DNA of 64,000 bases from Ancrocorticia sp. GTDB lineage: Bacteria > Actinomycetota > Actinomycetes > Actinomycetales > Actinomycetaceae. The DNA lies in contig JALCLX010000003.1 in NCBI GenBank assembly GCA_022648165.1, forward strand, positions 1-64,000. Direction: 5' to 3'. A model generated the notes under the pieces. That model searched no databases, was not told the DNA's origin, and was given only the letters and a program-made list of their open reading frames with translations. The position numbers and the translations under genes were made by a program. Of the stretch, positions 9,285 to 20,546 are shown piece by piece (position 1 is the first letter of the stretch; every line of letters starts with the position of its first letter).

Positions 9285-9290
9285 TAGTCT
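9285..9290 (+). promoter_or_regulatory. Candidate -10 box (TAGTCT) for pyrG, leaderless arrangement
   Basis: TAGTCT ends 8 bases before the GTG of pyrG, so transcription would begin at or next to the start codon. No Shine-Dalgarno is visible in the interval, and no good -35 hexamer is seen. Confidence 0.4.
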
Positions 9291-9298
9291 GAAGTCCC

Positions 9299-11038
9299 GT
9301 GGAACAGAATGTCGCCGGGCTGCCAGGCAATAAGAATTCAGTAACTCGTCAAATCTTCGTCACCGGTGGTGTGGCCAGCTCTCTTGGTAAGGGGCTGACT
9401 GCATCAAGCCTTGGAAACTTGTTGCGTGCGCGCGGGCTTCGCGTGGTAATGCAGAAGCTCGACCCGTACATCAACGTCGATCCGGGCACGATGAACCCGT
9501 TCCAGCACGGTGAGGTGTTCGTCACGGAAGACGGCGCTGAGACCGACTTGGATATTGGGCACTATGAGCGCTTCTTGGACGTCAATCTGACGCGCGCAGC
9601 GAATTCAACAACCGGCCAGGTGTACGAGCGCGTGCTGAAACGCGAGCGTGCGGGAGAGTACTTGGGCGAATGTGTGCAAGTGATCCCGCACATCACGGAC
9701 GAGATCGTCGCTCGGATGCGCGCCCAAGCGGTGCCAGACGCCAATGGTGAATCTCCCGACGTCATCATTACAGAGATCGGTGGCACGGTTGGTGACATCG
9801 AATCTCAGCCGTTCTTGGAGGCGGCGCGCCAGGTCAGGCAGCTCGTGGGCAGAGCGAATTGCATGTTCATCCACGTTTCACTGGTGCCCTATCTCGCCGC
9901 GGGTGGCGAGCTCAAGACGAAGCCCACCCAACACTCGGTAGCCGCGTTGCGCTCTATCGGTATTCAACCTGATGCCATCGTATTGCGCTGTGATCGGGAA
10001 TTGCCCGAAGGCGTGAAAAAGAAGGTAGCGCTGTTCTGCGACGTTGATCGCGAAGCCGTTATTCAGTGCAAGGACGCAGCTTCGATTTATGAGATTCCAG
10101 TGACGCTGAACCACCAGGGACTAGATGCTTACGTGGTGCAGCGCCTTCAATTGAGTTTCCGGGATGTGGATTGGACGCCGTGGGATCGTCTGCTGACCCG
10201 CGTGCGTTCCCCGCGTGAAACTGTCACTGTGGCGCTCGTGGGCAAGTACGTAGACCTTCACGATGCCTATCTTTCGGTTGCAGAGGCGCTGCGTGCCGGT
10301 GGATTCGAGCATTTCGTGCACGTTGATATTCGTTGGGTGCCCTCGGATACATGCGATACGCAGGACGGTGCTGCGGAACAGTTGGGCGACGTCGACGCGG
10401 TCCTGGTTCCTGGAGGTTTTGGCGTGCGCGGCTTGGATGGCAAGATCGGCGCATTGCGTTATGCCCGCGAACACAAGATTCCAACTTTGGGAATTTGCCT
10501 AGGGCTGCAATGCATGGTGATCGAGGCGGCGCGCGACATGCTCGGTTTAGACAAGGCCTCTTCCACCGAATTCGATGCAGACACTCCCGAACCCGTTATC
10601 GCAACGATGGCCGAACAGCGCGCCTATGTCGATGCGGGAGGAGATCTTGGCGGAACGATGCGCCTAGGCGCATATCCGGCGGTCCTGAAGGAGGGATCGG
10701 TTGTCGCAGAAGCGTACGGCACGTTGCATGTTTCCGAACGGCACCGCCATCGCTATGAGGTGAACTCCGCATACCGCGACCAATTGGAGTCGGTAGGGCT
10801 GCACGTTTCAGGCACATCCCCAGATGGCAAACTTGTGGAGTTTGTTGAACTGGACCGGTCATTGCACCCGTACTACGTTGCAACTCAGGCCCATCCTGAG
10901 TTCAAGAGCCGGCCGACAAAGGCGCACCCGTTGTTTGCGGGGCTGATCGGTGCCGCCTTGATCGCCCGCCATGGCGAATTACCGGAGTATCCGGCGGGTT
11001 CCGATCTGGACGTGCCGGCGCACATGATTGAGGAATAA
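9299..11038 (+). CDS. pyrG: CTP synthase
   Basis: Converts UTP to CTP using glutamine or ammonia. The 579-residue protein has the N-terminal synthetase domain ([21 protein letters not shown]-loop near residue 20; [23 protein letters not shown]) and the C-terminal class I glutamine amidotransferase domain (nucleophile Cys in GICLGLQC; His-x-Glu in QAHPEF). The GTG start gives a short N-terminal extension ([16 protein letters not shown]) common in actinobacterial enzymes. The gene order mctB-murJ-pyrG-Nudix matches other actinobacteria. Confidence 0.95.
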   Translation: MEQNVAGLPGNKNSVTRQIFVTGGVASSLGKGLTASSLGNLLRARGLRVVMQKLDPYINVDPGTMNPFQHGEVFVTEDGAETDLDIGHYERFLDVNLTRAANSTTGQVYERVLKRERAGEYLGECVQVIPHITDEIVARMRAQAVPDANGESPDVIITEIGGTVGDIESQPFLEAARQVRQLVGRANCMFIHVSLVPYLAAGGELKTKPTQHSVAALRSIGIQPDAIVLRCDRELPEGVKKKVALFCDVDREAVIQCKDAASIYEIPVTLNHQGLDAYVVQRLQLSFRDVDWTPWDRLLTRVRSPRETVTVALVGKYVDLHDAYLSVAEALRAGGFEHFVHVDIRWVPSDTCDTQDGAAEQLGDVDAVLVPGGFGVRGLDGKIGALRYAREHKIPTLGICLGLQCMVIEAARDMLGLDKASSTEFDADTPEPVIATMAEQRAYVDAGGDLGGTMRLGAYPAVLKEGSVVAEAYGTLHVSERHRHRYEVNSAYRDQLESVGLHVSGTSPDGKLVEFVELDRSLHPYYVATQAHPEFKSRPTKAHPLFAGLIGAALIARHGELPEYPAGSDLDVPAHMIEE

Positions 11039-11042
11039 TACG

Positions 11043-11621
11043 ATGCTGTCTGATGAGTATGCGCCGGACCACGCGCGCGTGCTGCAGTCCGCCGTACATT
11101 ACCGGGGTGCAATCCTGGACACGGTTTCTGACGAGATCGAATTGGCCGCCACGGGCGCAAAAATGCGGCGCGAATACATTGTTCACCACAAGGCGGTGGC
11201 TATTCTGGCGCTGCGCCAGGCCACAGGTGGTGAGCAGGTGGCGTTGATTCGCCAATACCGCCACCCGGTGCGTTCGATTCTTTGGGAGATTCCCGCGGGT
11301 CTTATGGACAAGCCAGGAGAGAGCGCACCGGATGCTGCGATTCGCGAATTGCGGGAAGAAACTGACCTGATCGCGGATTCGCTTGAGCCTTTGGTCAAGT
11401 TTTGGACTTCACCAGGCTGCTCACAAGAGATGATTTCCGTGTTCCTGGCGCGAGATGTGCGCAAAGTCGCCGTACCTTTCACTCGTGTGGACGAGGAGGC
11501 GGAGATTGAAGTGCGGTGGTTCGATCTCGCGGCGGTACGGGACGCAGTGTTGGCGGGTTCCTTAGCCAGTCCTTCGCTTGTGAATGGCGTGTTGGCGTAC
11601 TACGCACGGAAGACTGCGTGA
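11043..11621 (+). CDS. Nudix hydrolase, ADP-ribose pyrophosphatase (Rv1700-like)
   Basis: A 192-residue Nudix protein. The Nudix box spans about residues 86-110 (GLMDKPGE then RELREETD). It carries one extra residue between the first Gly and Glu, as I recall for the M. tuberculosis ADP-ribose pyrophosphatase Rv1700 that occupies the same place after pyrG. The family hydrolyses ADP-ribose to AMP and ribose-5-phosphate. The ATG at 11043 is chosen over the upstream in-frame TTG at 11028 because GAGG sits 9 bases ahead of it, within the end of pyrG. Confidence 0.88.
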   Translation: MLSDEYAPDHARVLQSAVHYRGAILDTVSDEIELAATGAKMRREYIVHHKAVAILALRQATGGEQVALIRQYRHPVRSILWEIPAGLMDKPGESAPDAAIRELREETDLIADSLEPLVKFWTSPGCSQEMISVFLARDVRKVAVPFTRVDEEAEIEVRWFDLAAVRDAVLAGSLASPSLVNGVLAYYARKTA

Positions 11622-11692
11622 GGCTGCGCCCCGAAACATGGGTACGTGGGGCGGCAGCATGCCTCTTTTCTGGAATCATCCAAGATAAGGTG

Positions 11693-11705
11693 CTGTGCAT
11701 CACAG
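11693..11705. repeat. Perfect inverted repeat CTGTG-CAT-CACAG
   Basis: Five-base arms separated by CAT lie in the 172-bp gap between the Nudix gene and sufR, about 90 bp ahead of sufR. Its size suits a dimeric regulator site. The TGTG/CACA halves resemble sites of CRP-like proteins, but with a shorter spacer than the usual 6 bases. No function is established here. Confidence 0.4.
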
Positions 11706-11746
11706 ACTAAAGTCCTGTTTACCACGGCCCGGTGGGTGGATTTTGG

Positions 11747-11760
11747 CAACGTGGATGTTG
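11747..11760 (+). promoter_or_regulatory. Candidate SufR operator CAAC-N6-GTTG
   Basis: CAACGTGGATGTTG is an exact match to the CAAC-N6-GTTG inverted repeat described for cyanobacterial SufR. It lies between a weak -35-like TTTTGG (11741-11746) and a -10-like TAATGA (11763-11768), so a bound repressor would occlude the promoter. sufR starts 33 bp downstream. Confidence 0.55.
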
Positions 11761-11793
11761 TTTAATGATGTGTGGCGTTGGAGAGGAGGACCG

Positions 11794-12480
11794 ATGAACA
11801 TCGATAATGATGCGGGAACTCGCGATCGCATACTCACGTTGATCATTGAGAAGGGTCCTATTACATCTGCCGAACTTGCACAGATGCTGGTTCTCACAGC
11901 GGCTGCGGTGCGGCGGCACCTGTCCCAACTCGAATACGAAGGCCAGATTACGGAATACGCTGGCGCAAGCTCACGTCCGGCCCGGCGTGGGCGCCCATCG
12001 CGCCGATATGTGGCCACAGATCAGGGCCAGGCCGCATTTGGTGATTCGTATGGCGACGTCGCAATGCAGGCGCTGCAGTTTGTACAGCGTTCACGGGGGG
12101 ACGCGGGGATCAAAGAGTTTGCCGAGGAGCGCATTAAAGGTCTAGAAGAGCGCTACCGCCCCTATGTTGAGGCTGCGGGGGAGGACCTGGAAGCACGTGC
12201 GATGGCACTGGCCAGGGTGCTGACACACGACGGCTATGCGGCGAGCGTTCGCAAGGGCCCCCGTGGGCTCACTCTTCAGCTGTGCCAGGGGCATTGCCCT
12301 ATTCACGACGTCGCCGCAGCCTACCCCACGATGTGTGAGGCAGAGACGCAAGCATTCCATCGACTGCTCGGCGTACATGTACAACGGCTTGCTACTCTCG
12401 CTGGTGGCGAGCACGTATGCACGCTGACTATACCGCTAGTTTCGCGTATGCGCGGAACACAATTGGAGGGGAAGCCATGA
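11794..12480 (+). CDS. sufR: SufR-like iron-sulfur sensing transcriptional regulator
   Basis: A 228-residue regulator: N-terminal winged helix-turn-helix (about residues 8-65, [20 protein letters not shown]) and a C-terminal domain with cysteines placed as [14 protein letters not shown] (C-x12-C) plus another Cys 27 residues later. The cyanobacterial SufR cluster motif begins with the same C-x12-C. SufR represses the suf operon when its Fe-S cluster is intact. The ATG at 11794 is preceded by GAGAGGAGGA, so the longer open frame upstream is not used. The stop overlaps the sufB ATG (ATGA), making it the first gene of the operon. Confidence 0.88.
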   Translation: MNIDNDAGTRDRILTLIIEKGPITSAELAQMLVLTAAAVRRHLSQLEYEGQITEYAGASSRPARRGRPSRRYVATDQGQAAFGDSYGDVAMQALQFVQRSRGDAGIKEFAEERIKGLEERYRPYVEAAGEDLEARAMALARVLTHDGYAASVRKGPRGLTLQLCQGHCPIHDVAAAYPTMCEAETQAFHRLLGVHVQRLATLAGGEHVCTLTIPLVSRMRGTQLEGKP

Positions 12481-13928
12481 CACAAACCCGGCACGAGGCC
12501 GCGGTGGCCGAGGCAATCAATGAGCAACACGAAGTTATTGATGTACTCGGACAAAAATACGGTTACGGCTGGCACGATTCCGATATTGCCGGCCGGGAAG
12601 CTCGTCGTGGGCTCGACGAAGACGTGGTCCGCCACATTTCGGCGGTGAAGCACGAACCGGAATGGATGCTCAAGAATAGGCTGCGGGCGCTGCGATTATT
12701 CGAAAAGCGGCCGATGCCCACCTGGGGTGCTGATCTCTCCTCGATTGACTTCGACGAGTACAAGTATTTCGTGAAGAGCACGGAGAAGCCGGCCACCTCC
12801 TGGGATGACCTACCGGAAGACATCCGCCGGACATATGACCGCCTGGGTATCCCGGAAGCGGAGAAAGAGCGGCTAGTGGCTGGTGTGGCCGCACAATATG
12901 AATCCGAGGTTGTGTACAACCAAATCCGAGATGATCTGAAGGAACAGGGCGTCATTTTCCTGGATACGGATACCGCACTCAAAGAGCACGAGGATCTGGT
13001 CAAAGAATATTTCGGCACAGTGATTCCGGCGGGCGATAACAAGTTCGCTTCGCTGAATACGGCTGTGTGGTCAGGCGGATCATTCATCTACGTTCCGAAG
13101 AACATTCACGTGGAGATCCCGTTGCAGGCGTACTTCCGTATCAACACCGAATCGATGGGGCAGTTCGAGCGCACGCTCATTATCGCCGACGAAGGTTCAT
13201 ATGTTCATTACGTCGAAGGATGCACGGCTCCTATCTATCAGCGCGATTCACTGCACGCTGCGATCGTTGAGATCATCGTCAAGAAGAACGCCCACGTGCG
13301 CTACACCACGATTCAGAACTGGTCCAACAACGTGTTGAATCTGGTGACTCAGCGCGCCGCCGTCGAAGAGGGCGGCACGATGGAGTGGATTGACGGCAAT
13401 ATCGGATCGCGCATCAACATGAAGTATCCGTGCTGCGTTCTGCTCGGCGAACACGCGCACGGCGAGGCCCTTTCGGCCGCTTTCGCCGGTCCAGGTCAGC
13501 ACCAAGATACGGGCGCAAAGATGATCCATTCGGCACCGAACACGTCGTCGTCGATCGTATCGAAATCTATTTCGCGGGGCGGCGGACGTTCGTCGTATCG
13601 CGGCCTAGTGCAAATCGACGAGGGCGCGCATGGCTCGAAATCCACGGTGGTATGCGATGCGCTTTTGGTGGATGACATCTCCCGTACGGACACATACCCT
13701 TACGTTGACGTGCGCACGGACGACGTCGAGATGGGCCACGAGGCCACTGTTTCAAAAGTTTCTGAGGACCAGCTGTTCTATTTGGAGCAGCGCGGGCTGG
13801 GAGAGCAGGAGGCAATGGCGATGATCGTGCGCGGCTTCGTCGAGCCGATTGCACGGGAACTCCCGATGGAGTACGCGTTGGAATTGAACCGGCTCATTGA
13901 ACTTCAAATGGAAGGAAGCGTTGGCTGA
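12477..13928 (+). CDS. sufB: Fe-S cluster assembly protein SufB
   Basis: A 483-residue SufB, scaffold component of the SufBCD complex that builds clusters from SufS sulfur. Family landmarks include the [20 protein letters not shown] beta-helix segment, the [13 protein letters not shown] region, and the C-terminal [16 protein letters not shown] motif. The ATG at 12477 overlaps the sufR stop and follows GGAGGGG, so the in-frame ATG 20 codons upstream is not used. Confidence 0.95.
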   Translation: MTQTRHEAAVAEAINEQHEVIDVLGQKYGYGWHDSDIAGREARRGLDEDVVRHISAVKHEPEWMLKNRLRALRLFEKRPMPTWGADLSSIDFDEYKYFVKSTEKPATSWDDLPEDIRRTYDRLGIPEAEKERLVAGVAAQYESEVVYNQIRDDLKEQGVIFLDTDTALKEHEDLVKEYFGTVIPAGDNKFASLNTAVWSGGSFIYVPKNIHVEIPLQAYFRINTESMGQFERTLIIADEGSYVHYVEGCTAPIYQRDSLHAAIVEIIVKKNAHVRYTTIQNWSNNVLNLVTQRAAVEEGGTMEWIDGNIGSRINMKYPCCVLLGEHAHGEALSAAFAGPGQHQDTGAKMIHSAPNTSSSIVSKSISRGGGRSSYRGLVQIDEGAHGSKSTVVCDALLVDDISRTDTYPYVDVRTDDVEMGHEATVSKVSEDQLFYLEQRGLGEQEAMAMIVRGFVEPIARELPMEYALELNRLIELQMEGSVG

Positions 13929-15097
13929 TGTCGCTTTCGACAGACCACTCACAAGCCGTTCTCGAATCAGAAGGTATGGGAACGGGCTCATCGCGTGCGG
14001 ATCGCCCCACGTCGTTCCGAGCAGCAGATTTCGCGGTCCCCACGGGAGCGGAAGAAGAATGGCGCTTCACCCCGATGGATCGGGTCGCAGATTTCGTGGC
14101 TGAAGTTTTGGAGGCACGCCCCGCACCGGTGACGGGGGATGACACGCTGGAGACGGTAGGACGCGACGATCCGCGCCTCGGGCGTACGGGCGCACCGGAC
14201 GATCGCGCCGGGGCTCTGGCGTGGGAGGCGTTCTCCGAAGCGAAGATACTCACCGTTCCGGCTGGTTCCGATGAAGAACGAGTGATTCGCGTGGACGCTC
14301 CGCGCGGCATGAACGCCGCACACGTGGTAATAGAGGTTGAGGATCACGCCACAGCCACGGTTGTTATCGAACACACCGGTTCAGGAGAACTCGCCGAAGG
14401 TATCGAAGTGCTCGTCGGAGACGGGGCACATGTCACCGTGGTCAGTGTCCAAGAGGGTGAGCGGACAGCGCGGCACTTCTCTACGCAGAGCATCCTTGTA
14501 GGTGCCGGAGCGCAGGTGCGCCACATCCTCGTCACTCTTGGCGGCGACGTCGTTCGGGTGAGCACGAATCTCGCATATACGGGTGAAGGCGGCGACGTTC
14601 AGCTTCTCGGTGCGTACATCACGGACGCCGGAGAGCACCACGAGCACCGAATTTTCGTGGATCACAACGAACCGAATTGCGTTTCACGCGTCACCTATAA
14701 GGGTGCGCTGCAGGGTGACGAGGCACACGCCGTATGGATCGGCGATGTTCTGATTCGCCCCGAAGCCCGCGGAACAGATTCGTACGAACTCAACCGCAAT
14801 CTGGTGCTGACACGCGGCGCTAAAGCGGATTCGGTGCCAAATCTGGAGATCGAAACCGGCGAGATCGTGGGCGCCGGGCACGCGTCTGCTACAGGGCGCT
14901 TCGACGAGGAACAGTTGTTCTACCTGCAGGCCCGCGGTATACCCGAGGACATCGCACGCCGGCTCGTGGTCCGTGGCTTCTTCGCGGAACTCGTGGATCA
15001 GATTGGAGTGGAATCTGTGCAACACAAGCTGATGGCGGCCATCGAGCGCGAACTGGATTTGGCTGGGGTCACTGGAAATGAGGCGGACGCGCAATGA
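13928..15097 (+). CDS. sufD: Fe-S cluster assembly protein SufD
   Basis: A 389-residue SufB paralogue that pairs with SufB and SufC. It has the shared beta-helix core (VLIRPEARGTDSYELNRNLV, KADSVPNLEIETGEI, and DEEQLFYLQARGIPEDIARRL). The N-terminal 100 residues are divergent and acidic. Its ATG shares bases with the sufB stop (TGATG) and its own TGA overlaps the Rieske gene by ATGA. Confidence 0.93.
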   Translation: MSLSTDHSQAVLESEGMGTGSSRADRPTSFRAADFAVPTGAEEEWRFTPMDRVADFVAEVLEARPAPVTGDDTLETVGRDDPRLGRTGAPDDRAGALAWEAFSEAKILTVPAGSDEERVIRVDAPRGMNAAHVVIEVEDHATATVVIEHTGSGELAEGIEVLVGDGAHVTVVSVQEGERTARHFSTQSILVGAGAQVRHILVTLGGDVVRVSTNLAYTGEGGDVQLLGAYITDAGEHHEHRIFVDHNEPNCVSRVTYKGALQGDEAHAVWIGDVLIRPEARGTDSYELNRNLVLTRGAKADSVPNLEIETGEIVGAGHASATGRFDEEQLFYLQARGIPEDIARRLVVRGFFAELVDQIGVESVQHKLMAAIERELDLAGVTGNEADAQ

Positions 15098-15429
15098 GCT
15101 TGCAACGCGCGTGCAGTACAGATGATTTGGCCCCTGCTTCGGCAAAGCGGGTAGAGCTGGCCGATGCGAACGGGCGCAGCATACCCGTGGCTGTGGTACG
15201 CGATTCTGACGGATCGTGGCATGCGATCGGGGACACCTGCACACATGGCCACTACTCCCTATCCGAAGGATACGTGGAGGATGGAACGATCGAATGCTGG
15301 AAGCACGGCGCTCCATTCGACCTGAACACAGGCCGTGCGCTCGCTTTGCCGGCAACTCAACCGGTGCCCGTATACGCAATTGACATCAAAGGTTCGGACG
15401 TCCTTGTGGACGTCGATACCACCCTGTAA
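15094..15429 (+). CDS. Rieske-type [2Fe-2S] ferredoxin in the suf operon
   Basis: A 111-residue Rieske protein with the ligand motifs C-T-H (CTHGHYSLSEG) and C-W-K-H (CWKHGAPFDLNTG), like the ferredoxin subunits of non-heme iron oxygenases. It lies between sufD and sufC with a 4-bp overlap to sufD, an arrangement seen in Streptomyces-type suf operons. It probably supplies electrons during cluster assembly; the partner is not shown by the sequence. Confidence 0.88.
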   Translation: MSLQRACSTDDLAPASAKRVELADANGRSIPVAVVRDSDGSWHAIGDTCTHGHYSLSEGYVEDGTIECWKHGAPFDLNTGRALALPATQPVPVYAIDIKGSDVLVDVDTTL

Positions 15430-15440
15430 GAGGAGCAACC

Positions 15441-17476
<2,036 letters not shown>

Positions 17477-17944
17477 ATGGACGATCTTGACGCGATGTAT
17501 CAACAGATCATCCTTGACGCGTCACGTGAGCGCCACGGTGAAGGCCCGTTGCCCGAAAGCGACGGGGAATCGTTCCAAGTGAATCCCACGTGTGGTGACC
17601 AGGTTACGATGCGCGTGAAGCTCTCTCCCGATGGAAAGACTATAGAGAAGCTTCGCTGGGAGGGCCAAGGCTGTTCCATTTCGCAGGCGTCGATCTCGAT
17701 CATGACGGAGATGCTGGAAGGAAAATCGATCTCCGAGGCCATGAACCTGTTCGACACGTTCCGGGAACTCATGGATTCGCGCGGCCACGGTATCCCGGCA
17801 GAAGATGAAGAGGAGCTCGACGACGCCGCCGCGTTTGCGGGAGTGGCGAAGTTTCCGATGCGCGTGAAATGCGCACTTTTGGGATGGATGGCAATGCGCG
17901 ATGCAACGAATAAGGCGATCGTTGCCGCAGAGACGGGGGAATAG
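17477..17944 (+). CDS. sufU: SufU zinc-dependent sulfurtransferase
   Basis: A 155-residue IscU-like protein of the SufU type. It has the three zinc/acceptor cysteines in NPTCGD, GQGCSISQAS and MRVKCALLGW and the SufU-specific insertion between the second and third cysteines. SufU takes sulfur from SufS and passes it to SufB. The ATG follows the sufS stop directly. Confidence 0.93.
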   Translation: MDDLDAMYQQIILDASRERHGEGPLPESDGESFQVNPTCGDQVTMRVKLSPDGKTIEKLRWEGQGCSISQASISIMTEMLEGKSISEAMNLFDTFRELMDSRGHGIPAEDEEELDDAAAFAGVAKFPMRVKCALLGWMAMRDATNKAIVAAETGE

Positions 17945-18304
17945 ATGTCCGAAGGCTTAGAGCAGGCACCACAGTATCCCGCGAGTACACCGAGCGCGGC
18001 GCCAACGGTGGACGATATCGTGGAGGCACTCAAAGATGTGATCGATCCGGAGCTGGGGATTAATGTTGTGGACCTCGGCCTGCTGTACGGCGTGCATCTG
18101 GATGGCAGCCGATGCGTGATCGACATGACGCTCACCTCGGCCGCGTGCCCATTGACCGACGTTATCGAAGATCAGGCGGCCCAGGCGCTGAACGGAATGG
18201 TGAGTTCGATGCGGGTCAATTGGGTGTGGCTTCCACCGTGGGGGCCGGAGCGCATCACGCCAGATGGTAGGGAAATGCTCCAGGCCTTGGGCTTCAACGT
18301 GTGA
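17945..18304 (+). CDS. sufT: SufT-like MIP18/DUF59 metal-sulfur cluster assembly factor
   Basis: A 119-residue protein with the MIP18 family core: VDDIVEALKDVIDPELGINVVDLGLLY and a TLTSAACPLTDVI loop with the conserved cysteine. The C-terminus has the aromatic WVWLPPWGPERITPDGR motif. Proteins of this family help mature Fe-S proteins and follow sufU in actinobacterial suf operons. It starts immediately after sufU. GCCC-ATT-GGGC lies just downstream but without a T-tract. Confidence 0.88.
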   Translation: MSEGLEQAPQYPASTPSAAPTVDDIVEALKDVIDPELGINVVDLGLLYGVHLDGSRCVIDMTLTSAACPLTDVIEDQAAQALNGMVSSMRVNWVWLPPWGPERITPDGREMLQALGFNV

Positions 18305-18339
18305 TAATCGCCCATTGGGCATCCACGCGAGAAGGCAGC

Positions 18340-18345
18340 TAAGGT
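18340..18345 (+). promoter_or_regulatory. Candidate -10 box (TAAGGT) for the ABC-F gene
   Basis: TAAGGT ends 7 bases before the GTG start of the ABC-F gene, fitting a leaderless start. The AAGAGG in between is too close to the GTG to work as a normal Shine-Dalgarno. Confidence 0.4.
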
Positions 18346-18352
18346 AAGAGGC

Positions 18353-19966
18353 GTGATTCTCGCTCAAGACTTGACCATGCGTATTGGCACCCGCGAATTG
18401 ATCGTGGGTGCCAATTTTCGCGTTGATAAAGGCATGCGAATCGGGCTGGTGGGCCGTAACGGAGCCGGAAAGACCACACTGACCCGCCTGCTTGCGGGCG
18501 AAGGCGTGACGTCAGAGGCGGTGGAGTACACCGGCACCATCTCACGCTCGGGCGAAATCGGATATCTGCCGCAGGATACGCATGAGGGAGATCCGGAACA
18601 GATCGCACGCGATCGCATTCTCTCCGTACGTGGAATAGACCAGACACTCGCGCGAATTGCGAAGGCCGAGCACGAGATGTCAACGACAACGGGAGCCCGC
18701 CAGCAGAAGGCGATGGAACGCTATGTTCGCCTGGATGCCCAGTTCACTGCGGCTGGTGGTTATGCGGCGCGGGCGGAGGCCTCGCACATGGCCGCCGCAC
18801 TCGGGTTAGGTGAAACTCAGCTCGACCAGGCGCTCGGCACGTTGTCGGGCGGTCAGCGGCGCAGAGTCGAACTGGCGCGGATCCTCTTCTCTCACGCAGA
18901 AACGCTGTTATTGGACGAACCGACCAACCACCTGGATCACGATTCGATTCTGTGGCTGCGCGATTACTTGCGTAACTACAAAGGCGGATTCGTTGTGATC
19001 TCCCATTCGGTTGAGCTGCTCGCGGATACGGTCACCGCAGTGTGGCATCTCGATGCCAATCGTGCAGCCCTGGACGTGTACAACGTGGGATGGAAAGAGT
19101 ATCTGCATCAGCGCGAGCTCGACGAACGGCGCCGCAAGCGCGAACGTGCGAACGCCGAAAAGAAGGCCAGCGCACTTTTGGCGCAGGCAAACAAAATGCG
19201 CGCCAAGGCCACAAAGGCCGTAGCTGCCCAGAATATGGCGCGCAGGGCAGAAAAAATGTTGCAAGGACTTGAGGACGTGCACCGGGAGGACAAGGTGGCG
19301 CACCTGCGTTTCCCATCGCCGGCTCCGTGCGGAAAAACACCGTTGACGGCGTCGGGCCTGTCAAAGTCATACGGATCGCTGGAAGTCTTCAGCGGTGTGG
19401 ACTTGGCCATCGATCGCGGCAGCCGTGTGGTTGTATTGGGATTGAACGGCGCGGGAAAAACGACGCTCCTGAAACTGCTGGCGGGCATTGAAGAACCGGA
19501 TGCTGGCCGTGTAGTGGACGGATATGGGCTGAAGATCGGTTATTACGCGCAGGAACACGATACGATCGACATGCAGTCCACCGTTGTGGAGAATCTGCGC
19601 CGCGTGGCCCCGGAACTCGATGATACCCACGTGCGTTCGGTATTAGGTTCGTTCCTGTTTTCCGGGGAGGATGCGGATAAACCCGCGCACGTGCTTTCAG
19701 GCGGCGAAAAGACGCGCTTGGCGCTCGCGATGCTCGTTGTATCGGCCGCAAATGTGCTGCTGCTGGACGAACCGACGAACAACCTCGATCCGGCATCGCG
19801 CGGCGAAATACTGCGCGCACTCGGGCGATACGAAGGGGCTGTGGTACTTGTGACGCACGATGAAGGCGCAGTTGAGGCGCTCAAGCCCGAGCGCGTACTG
19901 CTCCTTCCCGACGGCGACGAAGACTTGTGGTCTGACGATTACTTAGACCTCATCGCATTAGCATGA
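18353..19966 (+). CDS. ABC-F family ribosome-associated ATPase
   Basis: A 537-residue soluble protein with two ABC cassettes: Walker A GRNGAGKTT (about residue 38) and GLNGAGKTT (about residue 365), signatures LSGGQRRRVELAR and LSGGEKTRLALAM, and Walker B LLLDEPTNHLD and LLLDEPTNNLD. A charged linker rich in Lys, Arg and Ala (about residues 245-320) is the ABC-F interdomain region. There are no membrane segments, so it is not a transporter. ABC-F proteins act on the ribosome, either as translation factors or antibiotic protection; which applies here cannot be said. Confidence 0.9.
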   Translation: MILAQDLTMRIGTRELIVGANFRVDKGMRIGLVGRNGAGKTTLTRLLAGEGVTSEAVEYTGTISRSGEIGYLPQDTHEGDPEQIARDRILSVRGIDQTLARIAKAEHEMSTTTGARQQKAMERYVRLDAQFTAAGGYAARAEASHMAAALGLGETQLDQALGTLSGGQRRRVELARILFSHAETLLLDEPTNHLDHDSILWLRDYLRNYKGGFVVISHSVELLADTVTAVWHLDANRAALDVYNVGWKEYLHQRELDERRRKRERANAEKKASALLAQANKMRAKATKAVAAQNMARRAEKMLQGLEDVHREDKVAHLRFPSPAPCGKTPLTASGLSKSYGSLEVFSGVDLAIDRGSRVVVLGLNGAGKTTLLKLLAGIEEPDAGRVVDGYGLKIGYYAQEHDTIDMQSTVVENLRRVAPELDDTHVRSVLGSFLFSGEDADKPAHVLSGGEKTRLALAMLVVSAANVLLLDEPTNNLDPASRGEILRALGRYEGAVVLVTHDEGAVEALKPERVLLLPDGDEDLWSDDYLDLIALA

Positions 19967-19979
19967 ACTGAAGAAGGGG

Positions 19980-20008
19980 TTGACTGTAGTTGAACGTAAA
20001 TCTACTGA
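19980..20008 (+). promoter_or_regulatory. Candidate sigma70-type promoter TTGACT-N17-TACTGA
   Basis: TTGACT (19980-19985) and TACTGA (20003-20008) are 17 bp apart, upstream of sixA. An inverted repeat GTCTG-N12-CAGAC (20013-20034) lies just downstream, where it could bind a regulator. A second -10-like box, TAGGCT, is nearer the gene. Confidence 0.45.
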
Positions 20009-20037
20009 AATCGTCTGCAGTGATTTCGTCAGACCGG

Positions 20038-20043
20038 TAGGCT
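20038..20043 (+). promoter_or_regulatory. Candidate -10 box (TAGGCT) for leaderless sixA
   Basis: TAGGCT ends 7 bases before the sixA ATG. There is no Shine-Dalgarno between them. Confidence 0.4.
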
Positions 20044-20050
20044 TGATCGC

Positions 20051-20530
20051 ATGCCAACGTTAGTTTTGATGCGTCACGCTAAAGCGGGAACGGGAGTGCG
20101 CGATTTCGATCGCCCGCTCCGTGCGGAGGGACGGCAGCAAGCAGCGTGGGTTGGAAGCATTCTCGCTGCACGCATGAACGGGGCCGACCTCGCCATCGTT
20201 TCGGCGGCCAAGCGAGCTCAGGAGACCTTCGAAGGCTTGAAATCGGGAGGATTGACGTTTCGCCAGGCGTGGATCGAGGATTTCATGTACGACGCGTCGT
20301 GGGACGAACTCGCGGTTGCGTTACGCGACATTCCACGCGAGGTGAGAAGCGTCGTCGTCGTCGGCCACGAGCCCACGATGTCTGCGACAACCGAACTCCT
20401 ATCGGACGGCACCTACCAGCTTCCGCAGGGTTTTCCGGCAGGAACATGCGCAATAGGGACGGTGGAAGACTGGGCCTACGTGGGTTCCCATTCGCTTCAT
20501 ATCACTGACGTACTGACTCCACCGATGTGA
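20051..20530 (+). CDS. sixA: SixA-like phosphohistidine phosphatase
   Basis: A 159-residue single-domain histidine phosphatase of the phosphoglycerate-mutase superfamily. The RHG-type motif reads LMRHAKAG at residues 6-13 with the catalytic His, and the second His is in VVVGHEPTMS. There is no N-terminal extension, as in SixA, which removes phosphate from phosphohistidine of signalling proteins. The next gene, encoding an FHA phosphothreonine reader, follows by 16 bp, so the two probably share an mRNA. Confidence 0.85.
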   Translation: MPTLVLMRHAKAGTGVRDFDRPLRAEGRQQAAWVGSILAARMNGADLAIVSAAKRAQETFEGLKSGGLTFRQAWIEDFMYDASWDELAVALRDIPREVRSVVVVGHEPTMSATTELLSDGTYQLPQGFPAGTCAIGTVEDWAYVGSHSLHITDVLTPPM

Positions 20531-20546
20531 CTCAAAAGAGGCAAAT

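Noticed and set aside
18312-18322. GCCCATTGGGC after sufT as an intrinsic terminator
   Set aside because: The stem is only 4 bp with a 3-base loop and no T-tract follows.
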